Source of the DNA: Kitasatospora purpeofusca
GTDB taxonomy: Bacteria > Actinomycetota > Actinomycetes > Streptomycetales > Streptomycetaceae
Assembly: GCF_000718025.1 (NCBI RefSeq)
Contig: NZ_JODS01000020.1
Location: 62,001-126,000, forward strand
Direction of reading: 5' to 3'
DNA length: 64,000 nucleotides
The translations under genes were made by a program, and so were the position numbers. How positions within the stretch are numbered: the stretch's first letter is position 1; each line of letters opens with the position of its first letter. The notes beneath the pieces are model-generated. The model searched no databases and had not been told where the DNA came from. It worked only from the letters and a program-made list of their open reading frames with translations. Shown piece by piece: positions 48,320 through 57,639 of the stretch.

Positions 48320-48676
48320 TATGCTTCGAGACTGACCGGCCAGGAATCCCCAGGGAACCCCGGCCAGCAAGAGGAGGCTCCACCCAGGAGGCCCGAGAGG
48401 GCAACCGCGAAAGTCTCCCACCCGAGCGGCCTCGCGGTCGACGGGTCCGGTCCGCGACGGGCGCCCAGCGCCGACAGTCGCCGCAGCACCCCTCACCGGG
48501 TGCCGCCCCCGGTTGTGTGGAGCCCCGCTTGTACCGAGCGGGGCTTTTTTCGTGTCGCGGTGTGGGCGTAGGGACCCACAGCGCAGCACGAATGAAGCCC
48601 CGCCCAGTGGTCGAGTCCACTACGTGCGACCGCCGCCCGACGGCCGCATCGCAGAAGGTGCAACCGAGGAGGCCCC
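48320..48676 (+). promoter_or_regulatory. infC promoter and structured leader
   Basis: TATGCT (48320-48325) is a good -10, implying a leader of about 345 nt before infC. It contains extensive GC-rich pairing and an intrinsic attenuator at 48521-48550. Long attenuated leaders controlled by L20 are known for infC-rpmI-rplT in Bacillus; here the control is inferred. Confidence 0.55.
48521..48550 (+). terminator. Attenuator hairpin with U-tract in the infC leader
   Basis: AGCCCCGCT and AGCGGGGCT form a perfect 9-bp stem with a 7-base loop, followed by six Ts (48545-48550). This is the most classical intrinsic terminator in the window, yet it lies upstream of an essential operon. Confidence 0.8.
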
Positions 48677-49444
48677 ATCAGCACCGAGCCCCGCATCAAC
48701 GACCGGATTCGCGTCCCCGAGGTGCGACTCGTCGGTCCCAGCGGCGAGCAGGTCGGCATCGTGCCGCTTGCCAAGGCGCTGGAGCTCGCGCAGGAGTACG
48801 ACCTCGACCTGGTCGAGGTCGCGGCGACCGCCCGGCCGCCGGTGTGCAAGCTCATGGACTACGGCAAGTTCAAGTACGAGTCGGCCATGAAGGCCCGTGA
48901 GGCGCGCAAGAACCAGGCGCACACGGTCATCAAGGAGATGAAGCTCCGGCCGAAGATCGATCCGCACGACTATGACACCAAGAAGGGTCACGTCGTTCGG
49001 TTCCTCAAGCAGGGCGACAAGGTCAAGATCACGATCATGTTCCGTGGTCGTGAGCAGTCCCGCCCCGAGCTGGGCTTCCGTCTGCTCCAGCGGCTCGCCG
49101 ACGACGTCCAGGACCTGGGCTTCGTCGAGTCGTCGCCCAAGCAGGACGGCCGAAACATGATCATGGTCCTCGGCCCGCACAAGAAGAAGACCGAGGCGAT
49201 GGCCGAGGCCCGCGCCCTCGCTGACGCCCGCAAGGCCGAGCGTCAGGGCCGGACCCCCGGTTCCGACGCCGCCGCGGACTCCGAGGATCTCCTCGAGGCC
49301 CAGGACGAGCTCCTGGAGTCCGAGGACGTCGCCGAGGACCTCACGGAGGACCTCGCCGAGGCCCAGGACGCCGCCGCCGAGACGGAGGCCCCCGAGGCCG
49401 CCGCTCCGGTCGAGCAGCCGGCCGAGGCCTCCCAGGGCGCCTGA
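48677..49444 (+). CDS. infC: Translation initiation factor IF-3 (AUC start codon)
   Basis: A 255-residue IF-3. The conserved N-terminus STEPRINDRIRVPEVRLVG lies before the first ATG/GTG-type codon, and the only start that includes it is ATC 48677, which follows GAGGAGG (48666-48672) by four bases. Rare AUU-class starts on infC allow IF-3 to limit its own synthesis. Standard N- and C-domains (KLMDYGKFKYE, IMFRGREQ, NMIMVL) are complete by about residue 187. An acidic tail of about 65 residues rich in Glu, Asp and Ala follows, as in other actinobacteria. It is first of infC-rpmI-rplT. Confidence 0.95.
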   Translation: MSTEPRINDRIRVPEVRLVGPSGEQVGIVPLAKALELAQEYDLDLVEVAATARPPVCKLMDYGKFKYESAMKAREARKNQAHTVIKEMKLRPKIDPHDYDTKKGHVVRFLKQGDKVKITIMFRGREQSRPELGFRLLQRLADDVQDLGFVESSPKQDGRNMIMVLGPHKKKTEAMAEARALADARKAERQGRTPGSDAAADSEDLLEAQDELLESEDVAEDLTEDLAEAQDAAAETEAPEAAAPVEQPAEASQGA

Positions 49445-49582
49445 CCTTCCCCGGTCAGAGCGGCCCGGGAGACCGGCCACCAGGGTGACAGGGCATCCGC
49501 CCGGTCACCGCAGATCCATCCTTCACGCCCGCGCGGCGCACACCGCGCGGGCGTGGACGGACCGACGAGGAGATACGGCGAC

Positions 49583-49777
49583 ATGCCGAAGCAGAAGACG
49601 CACAGTGGCGCCAGCAAGCGCTTCAAGATCAGTGGCTCTGGCAAGGTGCTGCGCGAGCGCGCCGGCCGCCGCCACCTCCTGGAGCACAAGCCCTCGACGC
49701 TGACCCGCAAGCTGGCCGGGACGGTCGAGCTGGCCCCCGCCGACGCCAAGAAGATCAAGAAGCTTCTCGGCAAGTGA
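49583..49777 (+). CDS. rpmI: 50S ribosomal protein L35
   Basis: The 64-residue bL35 (MPKQKTHSGASKRFKIS, then RERAGRRHLLEHK). ATG 49583 follows GAGGAG; an upstream in-frame ATG is not needed. It is second gene of the IF-3 operon; the 138-bp gap before it holds no other gene. Confidence 0.97.
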   Translation: MPKQKTHSGASKRFKISGSGKVLRERAGRRHLLEHKPSTLTRKLAGTVELAPADAKKIKKLLGK

Positions 49778-49842
49778 TCGCCCTCCCGCCCGGCGCCAGC
49801 CGTGTGCGGGGCAGCTGATCCTTCCCGACCCATTCGAATGAC

Positions 49843-49868
49843 GGACCACGTGAAGTAGTCCGTGGTCC
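49843..49868 (+). promoter_or_regulatory. Hairpin just upstream of the rplT ribosome site
   Basis: GGACCACG and CGTGGTCC pair around a 10-base loop, ending shortly before AAGGAG of rplT. It could be a translational control element (for example L20 binding) or a processing site. Confidence 0.35.
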
Positions 49869-49886
49869 AACCCAAGGAGTAATCAA

Positions 49887-50282
49887 GTGGCACGCGTCAA
49901 GCGGGCAGTGAACGCCCACAAGAAGCGCCGGGTCATCCTGGAGCGCGCCAGCGGCTACCGCGGCCAGCGCTCGCGCCTGTACCGCAAGGCCAAGGAGCAG
50001 GTCACCCACTCGCTGGTCTACAACTTCAACGACCGCAAGAAGCGCAAGGGCGACTTCCGTCAGCTGTGGATCCAGCGCATCAACGCTGCGGCCCGTGCCA
50101 ACGGCATCACCTACAACCGCTTCGTGCAGGGCCTGAAGGCCGCCAGCGTCGAGATCGACCGCAAGATGCTGGCCGACCTGGCCGTCAACGACCCGGGTGC
50201 GTTCGCCGCGCTCGTCGAGGTCGCCCAGAAGGCGCTGCCGGCCGACGTCAACGCCCCGAAGGCCGCCGCCGACGCCGCCTGA
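49887..50282 (+). CDS. rplT: 50S ribosomal protein L20
   Basis: The 131-residue bL20 (MARVKRAVNAHKKRRVILE, GYRGQRSRLYRKAKEQV, RQLWIQRINAAARANG). It binds 23S rRNA early in assembly and in some bacteria represses its own operon. GTG 49887 follows AAGGAG. A Lys/Ala-rich tail extends beyond the usual 118 residues. A strong terminator follows. Confidence 0.97.
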   Translation: MARVKRAVNAHKKRRVILERASGYRGQRSRLYRKAKEQVTHSLVYNFNDRKKRKGDFRQLWIQRINAAARANGITYNRFVQGLKAASVEIDRKMLADLAVNDPGAFAALVEVAQKALPADVNAPKAAADAA

Positions 50283-50307
50283 TCCTCGGATCAGTTGTGT
50301 TGAGCTG

Positions 50308-50344
50308 ACCGGACCCGCAGGCTCGATCCTGCGGGTCCGGTTTT
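50308..50344 (+). terminator. Intrinsic terminator of the infC-rpmI-rplT operon
   Basis: A perfect 14-bp stem (ACCGGACCCGCAGG) with loop CTCGAT, followed by TTTT. Confidence 0.88.
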
Positions 50345-50393
50345 GCGTTACCGCGCAGCGTCACCGCACAGACGCCAGTACAGAGACGAGACC

Positions 50394-51263
<870 letters not shown>

Positions 51264-51464
51264 CGGCCGCCGGCGGCACCCCCGCCCGGCCGGGCTGCGC
51301 GCCACGCCCGGCCGTCCCGGGGCCGGTCCCCCGGCGACAGCCCGGGAACGGGGCCGCCCGGGCGCGCCGGGAACTCGTCGTGGGCCCTATTACCCGAGGC
51401 TGGGAGGCGCTAGGGTCTGCCTCGGTGGGGGGAAAGACACGGTGGGTAATCGGGGAGGACACCC

Positions 51465-52568
51465 ATGGTCGGCAGCGGGCCAGAGCTCGACCCGGACGAC
51501 CTGCCGGACGGCCTGGTGGTCGCCGACGCGTTGGGCCGGGTGGTCTGCTTCAACCGCGCCGCCGCCCGGCTGACCGGCGTCCAACCGGGGGCCGCCCTCG
51601 GCAGCGGACTGGAGGACGTCCTCCCGCTGGAGGACCTCGACGGCCGCCGCTGGTGGCAGCTGACCGACCCGTACGGCGGCCTCGCCGTCCGCACCAGCCA
51701 GCCGGAGCGCAATCTGCTGCTGCCCGGCGGCCGCGAGGTGCTGGTCTCCGCCCGCTACGTGCGGTCCCGCCCCAAGGGGCCGGTGGAGAAGCTGGTGATC
51801 GCCCTGCGCGGCACCGAGGCCCGCCGCCGCACCGAGCGCAGCCACGCCGAACTGATCGCCACCGTCGCCCACGAGCTGCGCTCGCCGCTCACCAGTGTCA
51901 AGGGCTTCACGGCGACCCTGCTCGCCAAGTGGGAGCGGTTCACCGACGGGCAGAAGCGGCTGATGCTGGAGACCGTGGACGCGGACGCCGACCGGGTCAC
52001 CCGGCTGATCGCCGAGCTGCTCGACATCTCCCGGATCGACGCGGGTCGGCTGGAGCTGCGCAAGCAGGTGGTCGACCTGGGCGCCGCCGTCCGCCGCCAC
52101 GTCGAGCGCAAGGTCGCCACCGGCATCCCCGAGGACCGCTTCGACATCCGGATCGGCGAGCCGCTGACGGTGCTGTGGGCGGACCCGGACAAGGTCGACC
52201 AGGTGCTCGCCAACCTGCTGGAAAATGCGGTGCGCCACGGCGAGGGGACTGTCACCATCGAGGTGGCACCGGCCAAGGAGGTCGTCGAGGCCCCCGTCTG
52301 GGAGCGCCCCGGCACCCCGCCCCGCATCGTGGAAGGCACAGCGGTCACCGTGAGCGACGAAGGAAGCGGCATCCCCGAAGAGGCGGTCCCACGCGTCTTC
52401 ACCCGCTTCTGGCGCGGCTCCAGGCGCGGCGGCACCGGCCTCGGCCTCTACATCGTCAAGGGCATCGTCGAGGCCCACGGCGGCTCGATCCGGGTGGACC
52501 GCGCACCCGGCGGCGGCGCCCGGTTCCGATTCGTCCTGCCCGCCGGGATCCCCGACTTCATGCTCTGA
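51465..52568 (+). CDS. PAS-domain sensor histidine kinase (soluble)
   Basis: A 367-residue kinase without transmembrane segments. A PAS domain spans about residues 10-120 (LPDGLVVADALGRVVCFNRAA). The H-box is ATVAHELRSPLTSVKGF, and the HATPase domain has LANLLENAVRHGEG, VSDEGSGIPEEAVPRVFTRFWR and GTGLGLYIVKGI. No response regulator is adjacent, so it is an orphan. A -10-like TAGGGT is at 51410-51415. Confidence 0.92.
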   Translation: MVGSGPELDPDDLPDGLVVADALGRVVCFNRAAARLTGVQPGAALGSGLEDVLPLEDLDGRRWWQLTDPYGGLAVRTSQPERNLLLPGGREVLVSARYVRSRPKGPVEKLVIALRGTEARRRTERSHAELIATVAHELRSPLTSVKGFTATLLAKWERFTDGQKRLMLETVDADADRVTRLIAELLDISRIDAGRLELRKQVVDLGAAVRRHVERKVATGIPEDRFDIRIGEPLTVLWADPDKVDQVLANLLENAVRHGEGTVTIEVAPAKEVVEAPVWERPGTPPRIVEGTAVTVSDEGSGIPEEAVPRVFTRFWRGSRRGGTGLGLYIVKGIVEAHGGSIRVDRAPGGGARFRFVLPAGIPDFML

Positions 52569-52847
52569 ACGAGCACCGGCGCCCTGCCCCGCAGGGCGCG
52601 GTCGGTCCACGGGCGGGCTTGACGGCGGTCGCGCTACGCGCTGCGACTACACTCGACCTTTGGCGTTGTGGAACGCCCTGCGCGGTTGTGCCGCGGACAT
52701 CCCACCTCCCCCGTTCGGAGACCGGCTGCCCGTGCCCCGGCCACGCCGGGCGTGACGCGGTGGCCCCCTCCTGCCCGTCGGCGGGCCCGGAGGGCGCACG
52801 AGCCCCCTTACCTGAGCACGGACGAGCAGGAGCACGGGAAGATAGAG
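52569..52847 (+). promoter_or_regulatory. Kinase terminator and pheS leader region
   Basis: GCGCCCTGC/GCAGGGCGC (52579-52599) is a 9-bp terminator-like stem. TACACT at 52648-52653 may be a pheST -10. Another stem is at 52766-52794. I see no T-box element and no Phe-rich leader peptide. Confidence 0.4.
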
Positions 52848-53969
52848 ATGTCGGCACCCAACAAGTCGTACGACCCGGTCGAGGTCGAGGCCCTCAAGCC
52901 CGAGGTGGTGGAGGCGGCCCGGGACGAGGCGCTCGCCGCGTTCGCCGCCGCCACCAGCCTCGACGAGCTGAAGCAGGCCAAGGTCGCCCACACCGGCGAC
53001 CGCTCCGCGCTCTCCCTCGCCAACCGCGAGATCGGAGCCCTGCCCCCGCACGCCAAGGCCGCCGCCGGCAAGCTGATCGGCCAGGCCCGGGGCGCCGTCA
53101 ACCAGGCCCTCGCCAAGCGGCAGGGCGAACTGGAGGCCGAGCGCGACGCCCGGGTGCTGGTCGAGGAGGCGGTGGACGTCACCCTGCCCTACGACCGCAC
53201 CCCGCGCGGCGCCCGCCACCCGCTGACCACGCTGGCCGAGCGCATCGAGGACACCTTCGTCGCGATGGGCTACCAGGTCGCCGAGGGCCCAGAGGTCGAG
53301 GCCGAGTGGCTGAACTTCGACGCCCTCAACCTGGGCCCGGACCACCCGGCCCGCTCCATGCAGGACACCTTCTTCGTCCGGGCCCCGGACGGCTCCGCCG
53401 ACTCCGGCGTGGTGCTGCGCACCCAGACCTCCCCGGTCCAGGCCCGCACCCTGCTCGACCGCAAGCCCCCCGTCTACGTGGTCTGCCCCGGCCGGGTCTA
53501 CCGCACCGACGAGCTGGACGCCACCCACACCCCGGTCTTCCGGCAGGTCGAGGGCTTGGCCGTGGACGAGGGCATCACCTTCGCCGACCTCAAGGGCACC
53601 ATCGAGCAGCTGGTCTCGACCCTGATCGGCGACGGCCTGGAACTGCGCTGGCGGCCCTCGTACTTCCCGTTCACCGAGCCGAGTGCCGAGATCGACCTGC
53701 AGTGCTTCGTGTGCCGCGGCGAGTCGGTCGGCAACCCGGACCGGCCCTGCCGCACCTGCGGCTCCGAGGGCTGGATCGAGCTCGGCGGCTGCGGCGTCGT
53801 CAACCCGCGGGTGCTGGTCGCCTGCGGTGTCGACCCCGACCGCTACAGCGGGTTCGCGTTCGGCCTGGGCCTGGAGCGGATCCTGATGAACCGTCACAAC
53901 GTCGCCGACATGCGCGACATGGTCGAGGGTGACGTGCGCTTCACCCTCCCGTTCGGGATGGAGATCTGA
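52848..53969 (+). CDS. pheS: Phenylalanine-tRNA ligase alpha subunit
   Basis: A 373-residue class II synthetase subunit. An N-terminal coiled-coil tRNA-binding arm (to about residue 100) precedes the catalytic core with motif 2 (VYRTDELDATHTPVFRQVEG) and motif 3 (GFAFGLGLERILMNRHNV). It contains a CFVCRGE/CRTCGSEGW cysteine cluster. Its stop shares a base with the pheT start. It forms the alpha2-beta2 enzyme with PheT. Confidence 0.97.
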   Translation: MSAPNKSYDPVEVEALKPEVVEAARDEALAAFAAATSLDELKQAKVAHTGDRSALSLANREIGALPPHAKAAAGKLIGQARGAVNQALAKRQGELEAERDARVLVEEAVDVTLPYDRTPRGARHPLTTLAERIEDTFVAMGYQVAEGPEVEAEWLNFDALNLGPDHPARSMQDTFFVRAPDGSADSGVVLRTQTSPVQARTLLDRKPPVYVVCPGRVYRTDELDATHTPVFRQVEGLAVDEGITFADLKGTIEQLVSTLIGDGLELRWRPSYFPFTEPSAEIDLQCFVCRGESVGNPDRPCRTCGSEGWIELGGCGVVNPRVLVACGVDPDRYSGFAFGLGLERILMNRHNVADMRDMVEGDVRFTLPFGMEI

Positions 53970-56470
53970 TGCGCGTCCCGCTTTCCTGGCTGCGCGAGTA
54001 CGTCGACCTGCCGGCCGGCGAGACCGGCCGCGACGTGGCCGAGCGCCTGGTCCGGGCCGGCCTGGAGGTCGAGACCGTCGAGCAGATCGGCGGCGACCTC
54101 AAGGGCCCGCTGGTGGTCGGCGAGGTGCTCTCCATCGAGGAGCTGACCGGCTTCAAGAAGCCGATCCGGCACTGCTGGGTCAACGTCGGCGAGGCCAACG
54201 GCACCGGCGACCCGCAGGAGATCGTCTGCGGCGCCACCAACTTCGCCGTCGGCGACAAGGTCGTCGTGGTCCTCCCGGGCGCCGTGCTGCCCGGTCCGTT
54301 CCCGATCGCCGCCCGCCAGACCTACGGCCACACCTCGGCCGGCATGATCTGCTCCGCCCGCGAGCTGGGCATGGGCGACGACCACGACGGCATCATCGTG
54401 CTGCCGCCCGAGTACGAGCCCGGCACCGACGCGATCGAGCTGCTCCAGTTGGTCGACGAGGTGCTCGACATCGCCGTCACCCCGGACCGCGGCTACTGCC
54501 TGTCCATGCGCGGCGTCGCCCGCGAGGCCGCCGCCGCGTACGGGCTGCCGCTGGCCGACCCGGCGCTGCTCGACGTGCCGCCGGCGAACTCCTTCGGCTA
54601 CCTGGTGAAGGTCAACGACCCGGCCGGCTGCGACCGCTTCGTGGCCCGCACCGTGGTCGGCATCGACCCGGCCGCCAAGTCCCCGATCTGGCTCCAGCGC
54701 CGGCTGCAGAAGGCGGGCATCCGCCCGATCTCGCTCGCCGTCGACATCACCAACTACGTGATGCTGGAGGTCGGGCAGCCGCTGCACGCCTACGACAAGC
54801 AGCGCGTGGACGGCCCGATCACGGTCCGCCGGGCCGAGCCGGGCGAGAGCCTGACCACCCTCGACGGCGTCAAGCGCACGCTGTCCGCCGAGGACCTGCT
54901 GATCTGCGACAACAGCGGCCCGATCGGCCTGGCCGGTGTCATGGGCGGCGCCTCCACCGAGATCCTCGACCCGGCCGCCGGCCCGGGCACCACCGAGGTG
55001 ATCATCGAGGCGGCGCACTTCGACCCGGTCGCCATCGCCCGCGGTGCCAAGCGGCACAAGCTGCCCTCCGAGGCGTCCAAGCGCTTCGAGCGCGGCGTCG
55101 ACCCGGAGGCCGCCCGCGCCGCCGCGCAGCGCGCCGTCGACCTGCTGGTGCTGATCGCCGGCGGCACCGCCGAGGCCGGTGTCACCGACATCGCCGCCCC
55201 GCACCCGGTGCGCACCATCACCATCGCCGCCGACCTGCCCGACCGGGTCGCCGGCACCGGGTACGGCCGCGAGACCGTCACCCGGCGCCTCCAGGAGATC
55301 GGCTGCTCGGTCTCCGGCGCCGACGTCCTGGAGGTCACCCCGCCGACCTGGCGCCCCGACCTCACCGACCCGTACGACCTCGCGGAGGAGGTCATCCGAC
55401 TGGAGGGGTACGACAACGTCCCCGCCCGGATGCCCACCGTCCCGCCGGGCAAGGGCCTGACCGAGGCCCAGCGGACGCACCGCCGGGTGGGCGTGGCGCT
55501 GGCCGGCGCCGGCTTCGTCGAGGTCAACAACTACCCGTTCGTCGGCGAGGCGTCCTTCGACGCGCTCGGCCTGGAGCCGGACGACCGCCGCCGCCGGACG
55601 GTGACGCTGGTCAACCCGCTCAACGACGAGGAGCCGGGGCTGCGCACCACGCTGCTGCCGGGCCTGCTCGGGGCGCTGCGCCGCAACATCGGCCGCGGCA
55701 ACACCGATCTGGCGATCTTCGAGACGGGGACGGTGTTCCTGCCGAAGGACGAGCTGTCGGTCGCCCCGCGCCCGGCCGTCGACCGCCGTCCCAGCGCCGA
55801 GGAGCTGGCCGCGCTGGACGCCGCGCTGCCGCACCAGCCGCGCCGGGTCGCGGTGGCGCTGGCCGGCGAGCGGCTGCCGTCCGGCTGGTGGGGCAAGGGC
55901 TCCGCGGCCGGCTGGGCCGACGCGATCGAGGCCGCCCGCGCGGTGGCCCGGGCCGCCGGTGTCGAGCTGGACGTGCGCCGGGGCCAGCTGCTGCCCTGGC
56001 ACCCGGGCCGCTGCGCCGAGCTGGTCGTGGCGGGCACCGACCGGGTGGTCGGCCACGCCGGTGAGCTGCACCCGCGCGCCGTCAAGGCGCTGGGCCTGCC
56101 CGAGCGCACCGCCGCGATGGAGCTCGACCTGGACCTGCTGTCCGCCGACGGCGCCGTGCGGGTCGACGGCCCGCCGGTCTCCGGGTTCCCGGTGGCCACC
56201 CAGGACGTCGCGCTGATCGTCGACGCGGCCGTGCCGGCCGCCGAGGTCGAGGCCGCGCTGCGGGCCGGGGCCGGCGAGCTGCTGGAGGCGATCCGGCTGT
56301 TCGACGTCTTCACCGGCGAGCAGGTCGGCGAGGGCCGCAAGTCGCTGGCGTACGCGCTGCGGTTCCGCGCCGCGGACCGGACGCTGACCGCCGACGAGGC
56401 GAGCGCCGCCCGCGAGGCGGCCGTCGCCGAGGCCGTCGCCCGCACCGGCGCGGTGCTGCGCGGCGCCTGA
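53969..56470 (+). CDS. pheT: Phenylalanine-tRNA ligase beta subunit
   Basis: The 833-residue beta subunit with all domains in order: the EMAP/tRNA-binding domain (VVGEVLSIEELTG), the B3/B4 editing region, B5, the core-like domain (RNIGRGNTDLAIFETG) and the C-terminal FDX-ACB anticodon-binding domain. ATG 53969 overlaps pheS by one base (TGATG). Downstream there is a strong terminator, not the arginine biosynthesis genes that commonly follow pheT in Streptomyces as I recall. Confidence 0.97.
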   Translation: MRVPLSWLREYVDLPAGETGRDVAERLVRAGLEVETVEQIGGDLKGPLVVGEVLSIEELTGFKKPIRHCWVNVGEANGTGDPQEIVCGATNFAVGDKVVVVLPGAVLPGPFPIAARQTYGHTSAGMICSARELGMGDDHDGIIVLPPEYEPGTDAIELLQLVDEVLDIAVTPDRGYCLSMRGVAREAAAAYGLPLADPALLDVPPANSFGYLVKVNDPAGCDRFVARTVVGIDPAAKSPIWLQRRLQKAGIRPISLAVDITNYVMLEVGQPLHAYDKQRVDGPITVRRAEPGESLTTLDGVKRTLSAEDLLICDNSGPIGLAGVMGGASTEILDPAAGPGTTEVIIEAAHFDPVAIARGAKRHKLPSEASKRFERGVDPEAARAAAQRAVDLLVLIAGGTAEAGVTDIAAPHPVRTITIAADLPDRVAGTGYGRETVTRRLQEIGCSVSGADVLEVTPPTWRPDLTDPYDLAEEVIRLEGYDNVPARMPTVPPGKGLTEAQRTHRRVGVALAGAGFVEVNNYPFVGEASFDALGLEPDDRRRRTVTLVNPLNDEEPGLRTTLLPGLLGALRRNIGRGNTDLAIFETGTVFLPKDELSVAPRPAVDRRPSAEELAALDAALPHQPRRVAVALAGERLPSGWWGKGSAAGWADAIEAARAVARAAGVELDVRRGQLLPWHPGRCAELVVAGTDRVVGHAGELHPRAVKALGLPERTAAMELDLDLLSADGAVRVDGPPVSGFPVATQDVALIVDAAVPAAEVEAALRAGAGELLEAIRLFDVFTGEQVGEGRKSLAYALRFRAADRTLTADEASAAREAAVAEAVARTGAVLRGA

Positions 56471-56495
56471 CGGACAGTCCGCCCAGCGGTACGAG

Positions 56496-56526
56496 GGCCC
56501 CGACCGGAGTTCCGGTCGGGGCCTTT
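56496..56526 (+). terminator. Intrinsic terminator of pheST
   Basis: A perfect 12-bp stem (GGCCCCGACCGG) with loop AGTT, followed by TTT. Confidence 0.85.
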
Positions 56527-56593
56527 CGCATGACCGGGCCCGCAAAGATGGCGTCAGGGCCTTGCGCGGTGGTGGGCGTGAACGCTTCAATCT

Positions 56594-56614
56594 AGTTAGG
56601 AAACTTTCCTAACT
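56594..56614. promoter_or_regulatory. CsnR operator of the chitosanase gene
   Basis: A perfect palindrome, AGTTAGGAAA, then C, then TTTCCTAACT. It contains AGGAAAGTTTCCT on the minus strand, the core of the operator bound by the ROK-family repressor CsnR upstream of Streptomyces GH46 chitosanase genes. It lies 55 bp before the start codon. Confidence 0.85.
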
Positions 56615-56668
56615 CTCCTCATGGGTCCGGAGACCCCCATGCCCCGGACCAGGGAAACGGAGCGCCCC

Positions 56669-57508
56669 ATGCGACTCAAGCACCCCACCGCCCGGCTCGC
56701 CCTCGCCGCCCTGCTGGTCGCCGTCCCGGCCAGTGTCGCGGCCGCCGGCACCGTCCACGCCGCCCCGGCCCCCGCGAGCGCCACCCGGCTCGCGGCCGTC
56801 GGCCTGGACGACCCGCACAAGAAGGACATCGCCATGCAGCTGGTGTCCAGCGCCGAGAACTCCTCCCTCGACTGGAAGTCCCAGTACAAGTACATCGAGG
56901 ACATCAAGGACGGCCGCGGCTACACCGCCGGCATCATCGGCTTCTGTTCCGGCACCGGTGACATGCTCGACCTGGTCGAGCACTACACCGACCTCAAGCC
57001 GGGCAACATCCTCGCCAAGTACCTCCCGGCGCTGCGCAAGGTCAACGGCACCGAGTCGCACGCCGGCCTCGGCTCCGCCTTCGAGAAGGACTGGGCCACC
57101 GCCGCCAAGGACAGCGTCTTCCAGCAGGCCCAGAACGACGAGCGCGACCGCGTCTACTTCAACCCCGCGGTCAACCAGGCCAAGGCCGACGGCCTGCGCG
57201 CGCTCGGCCAGTTCGCCTACTACGACGCGATCGTCATGCACGGCCCCGGCGACAGCTCGGACAGCTTCGGCGGCATCCGCAAGGCCGCCATGAAGAAGGC
57301 CAAGACCCCCGCCCAGGGCGGCGACGAGGCCGCCTACCTCAAGGCCTTCCTGGCGGCCCGCAAGACCGTGATGCTGAAGGAGGAGGCCCACTCCGACACC
57401 AGCCGGGTCGACACCGAGCAGACGGTGTTCCTCAACGCCAAGAACTTCGACCTCAACCCGCCGCTGAAGTGGAAGGTCTACGGGGACAGCTACGCCATCA
57501 ACAGCTGA
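56669..57508 (+). CDS. csnA: Secreted GH46 chitosanase
   Basis: A 279-residue secreted chitosanase. The signal peptide (LKHPTARLALAALLVAV... VHAAPA) is followed by a GH46 domain with the acid/base Glu in LVSSAENSSLDW and the nucleophile-activating Asp in IEDIKDGRGYTAGIIGF. GH46 enzymes cleave chitosan endolytically. I use ATG 56669 after ACGGAG; two upstream in-frame ATGs lie between the operator and this start and would add no normal signal sequence. CsnR repression, relieved by chitosan oligomers, is expected from the operator. Confidence 0.95.
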   Translation: MRLKHPTARLALAALLVAVPASVAAAGTVHAAPAPASATRLAAVGLDDPHKKDIAMQLVSSAENSSLDWKSQYKYIEDIKDGRGYTAGIIGFCSGTGDMLDLVEHYTDLKPGNILAKYLPALRKVNGTESHAGLGSAFEKDWATAAKDSVFQQAQNDERDRVYFNPAVNQAKADGLRALGQFAYYDAIVMHGPGDSSDSFGGIRKAAMKKAKTPAQGGDEAAYLKAFLAARKTVMLKEEAHSDTSRVDTEQTVFLNAKNFDLNPPLKWKVYGDSYAINS

Positions 57509-57602
57509 CGGACCGCCCGGTGGCGGGCGGGAGGCGCGGCGGCGGCCGGGCCTCCCGCCGCGGGCGTGCCCGGAACGGACGTGCGGTGCCCCGTAATTCG
57601 GA

Positions 57603-57639
57603 TGACGGTCGAACGCGTGCGCTGGTAGCGTCCCCGACG
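57603..57639 (+). promoter_or_regulatory. Promoter of the uncharacterised protein gene, leaderless
   Basis: TGACGG (57603-57608) and TAGCGT (57626-57631) are 17 bp apart, and GTG 57639 follows the -10 by 7 bases with no ribosome site. Translation would begin at the 5' end of the mRNA. Confidence 0.55.

Noticed and set aside
52569..52847. T-box or Phe leader-peptide attenuator for pheST
   Set aside because: No T-box sequence, no Phe-codon-rich short frame and no U-tract terminator were found.
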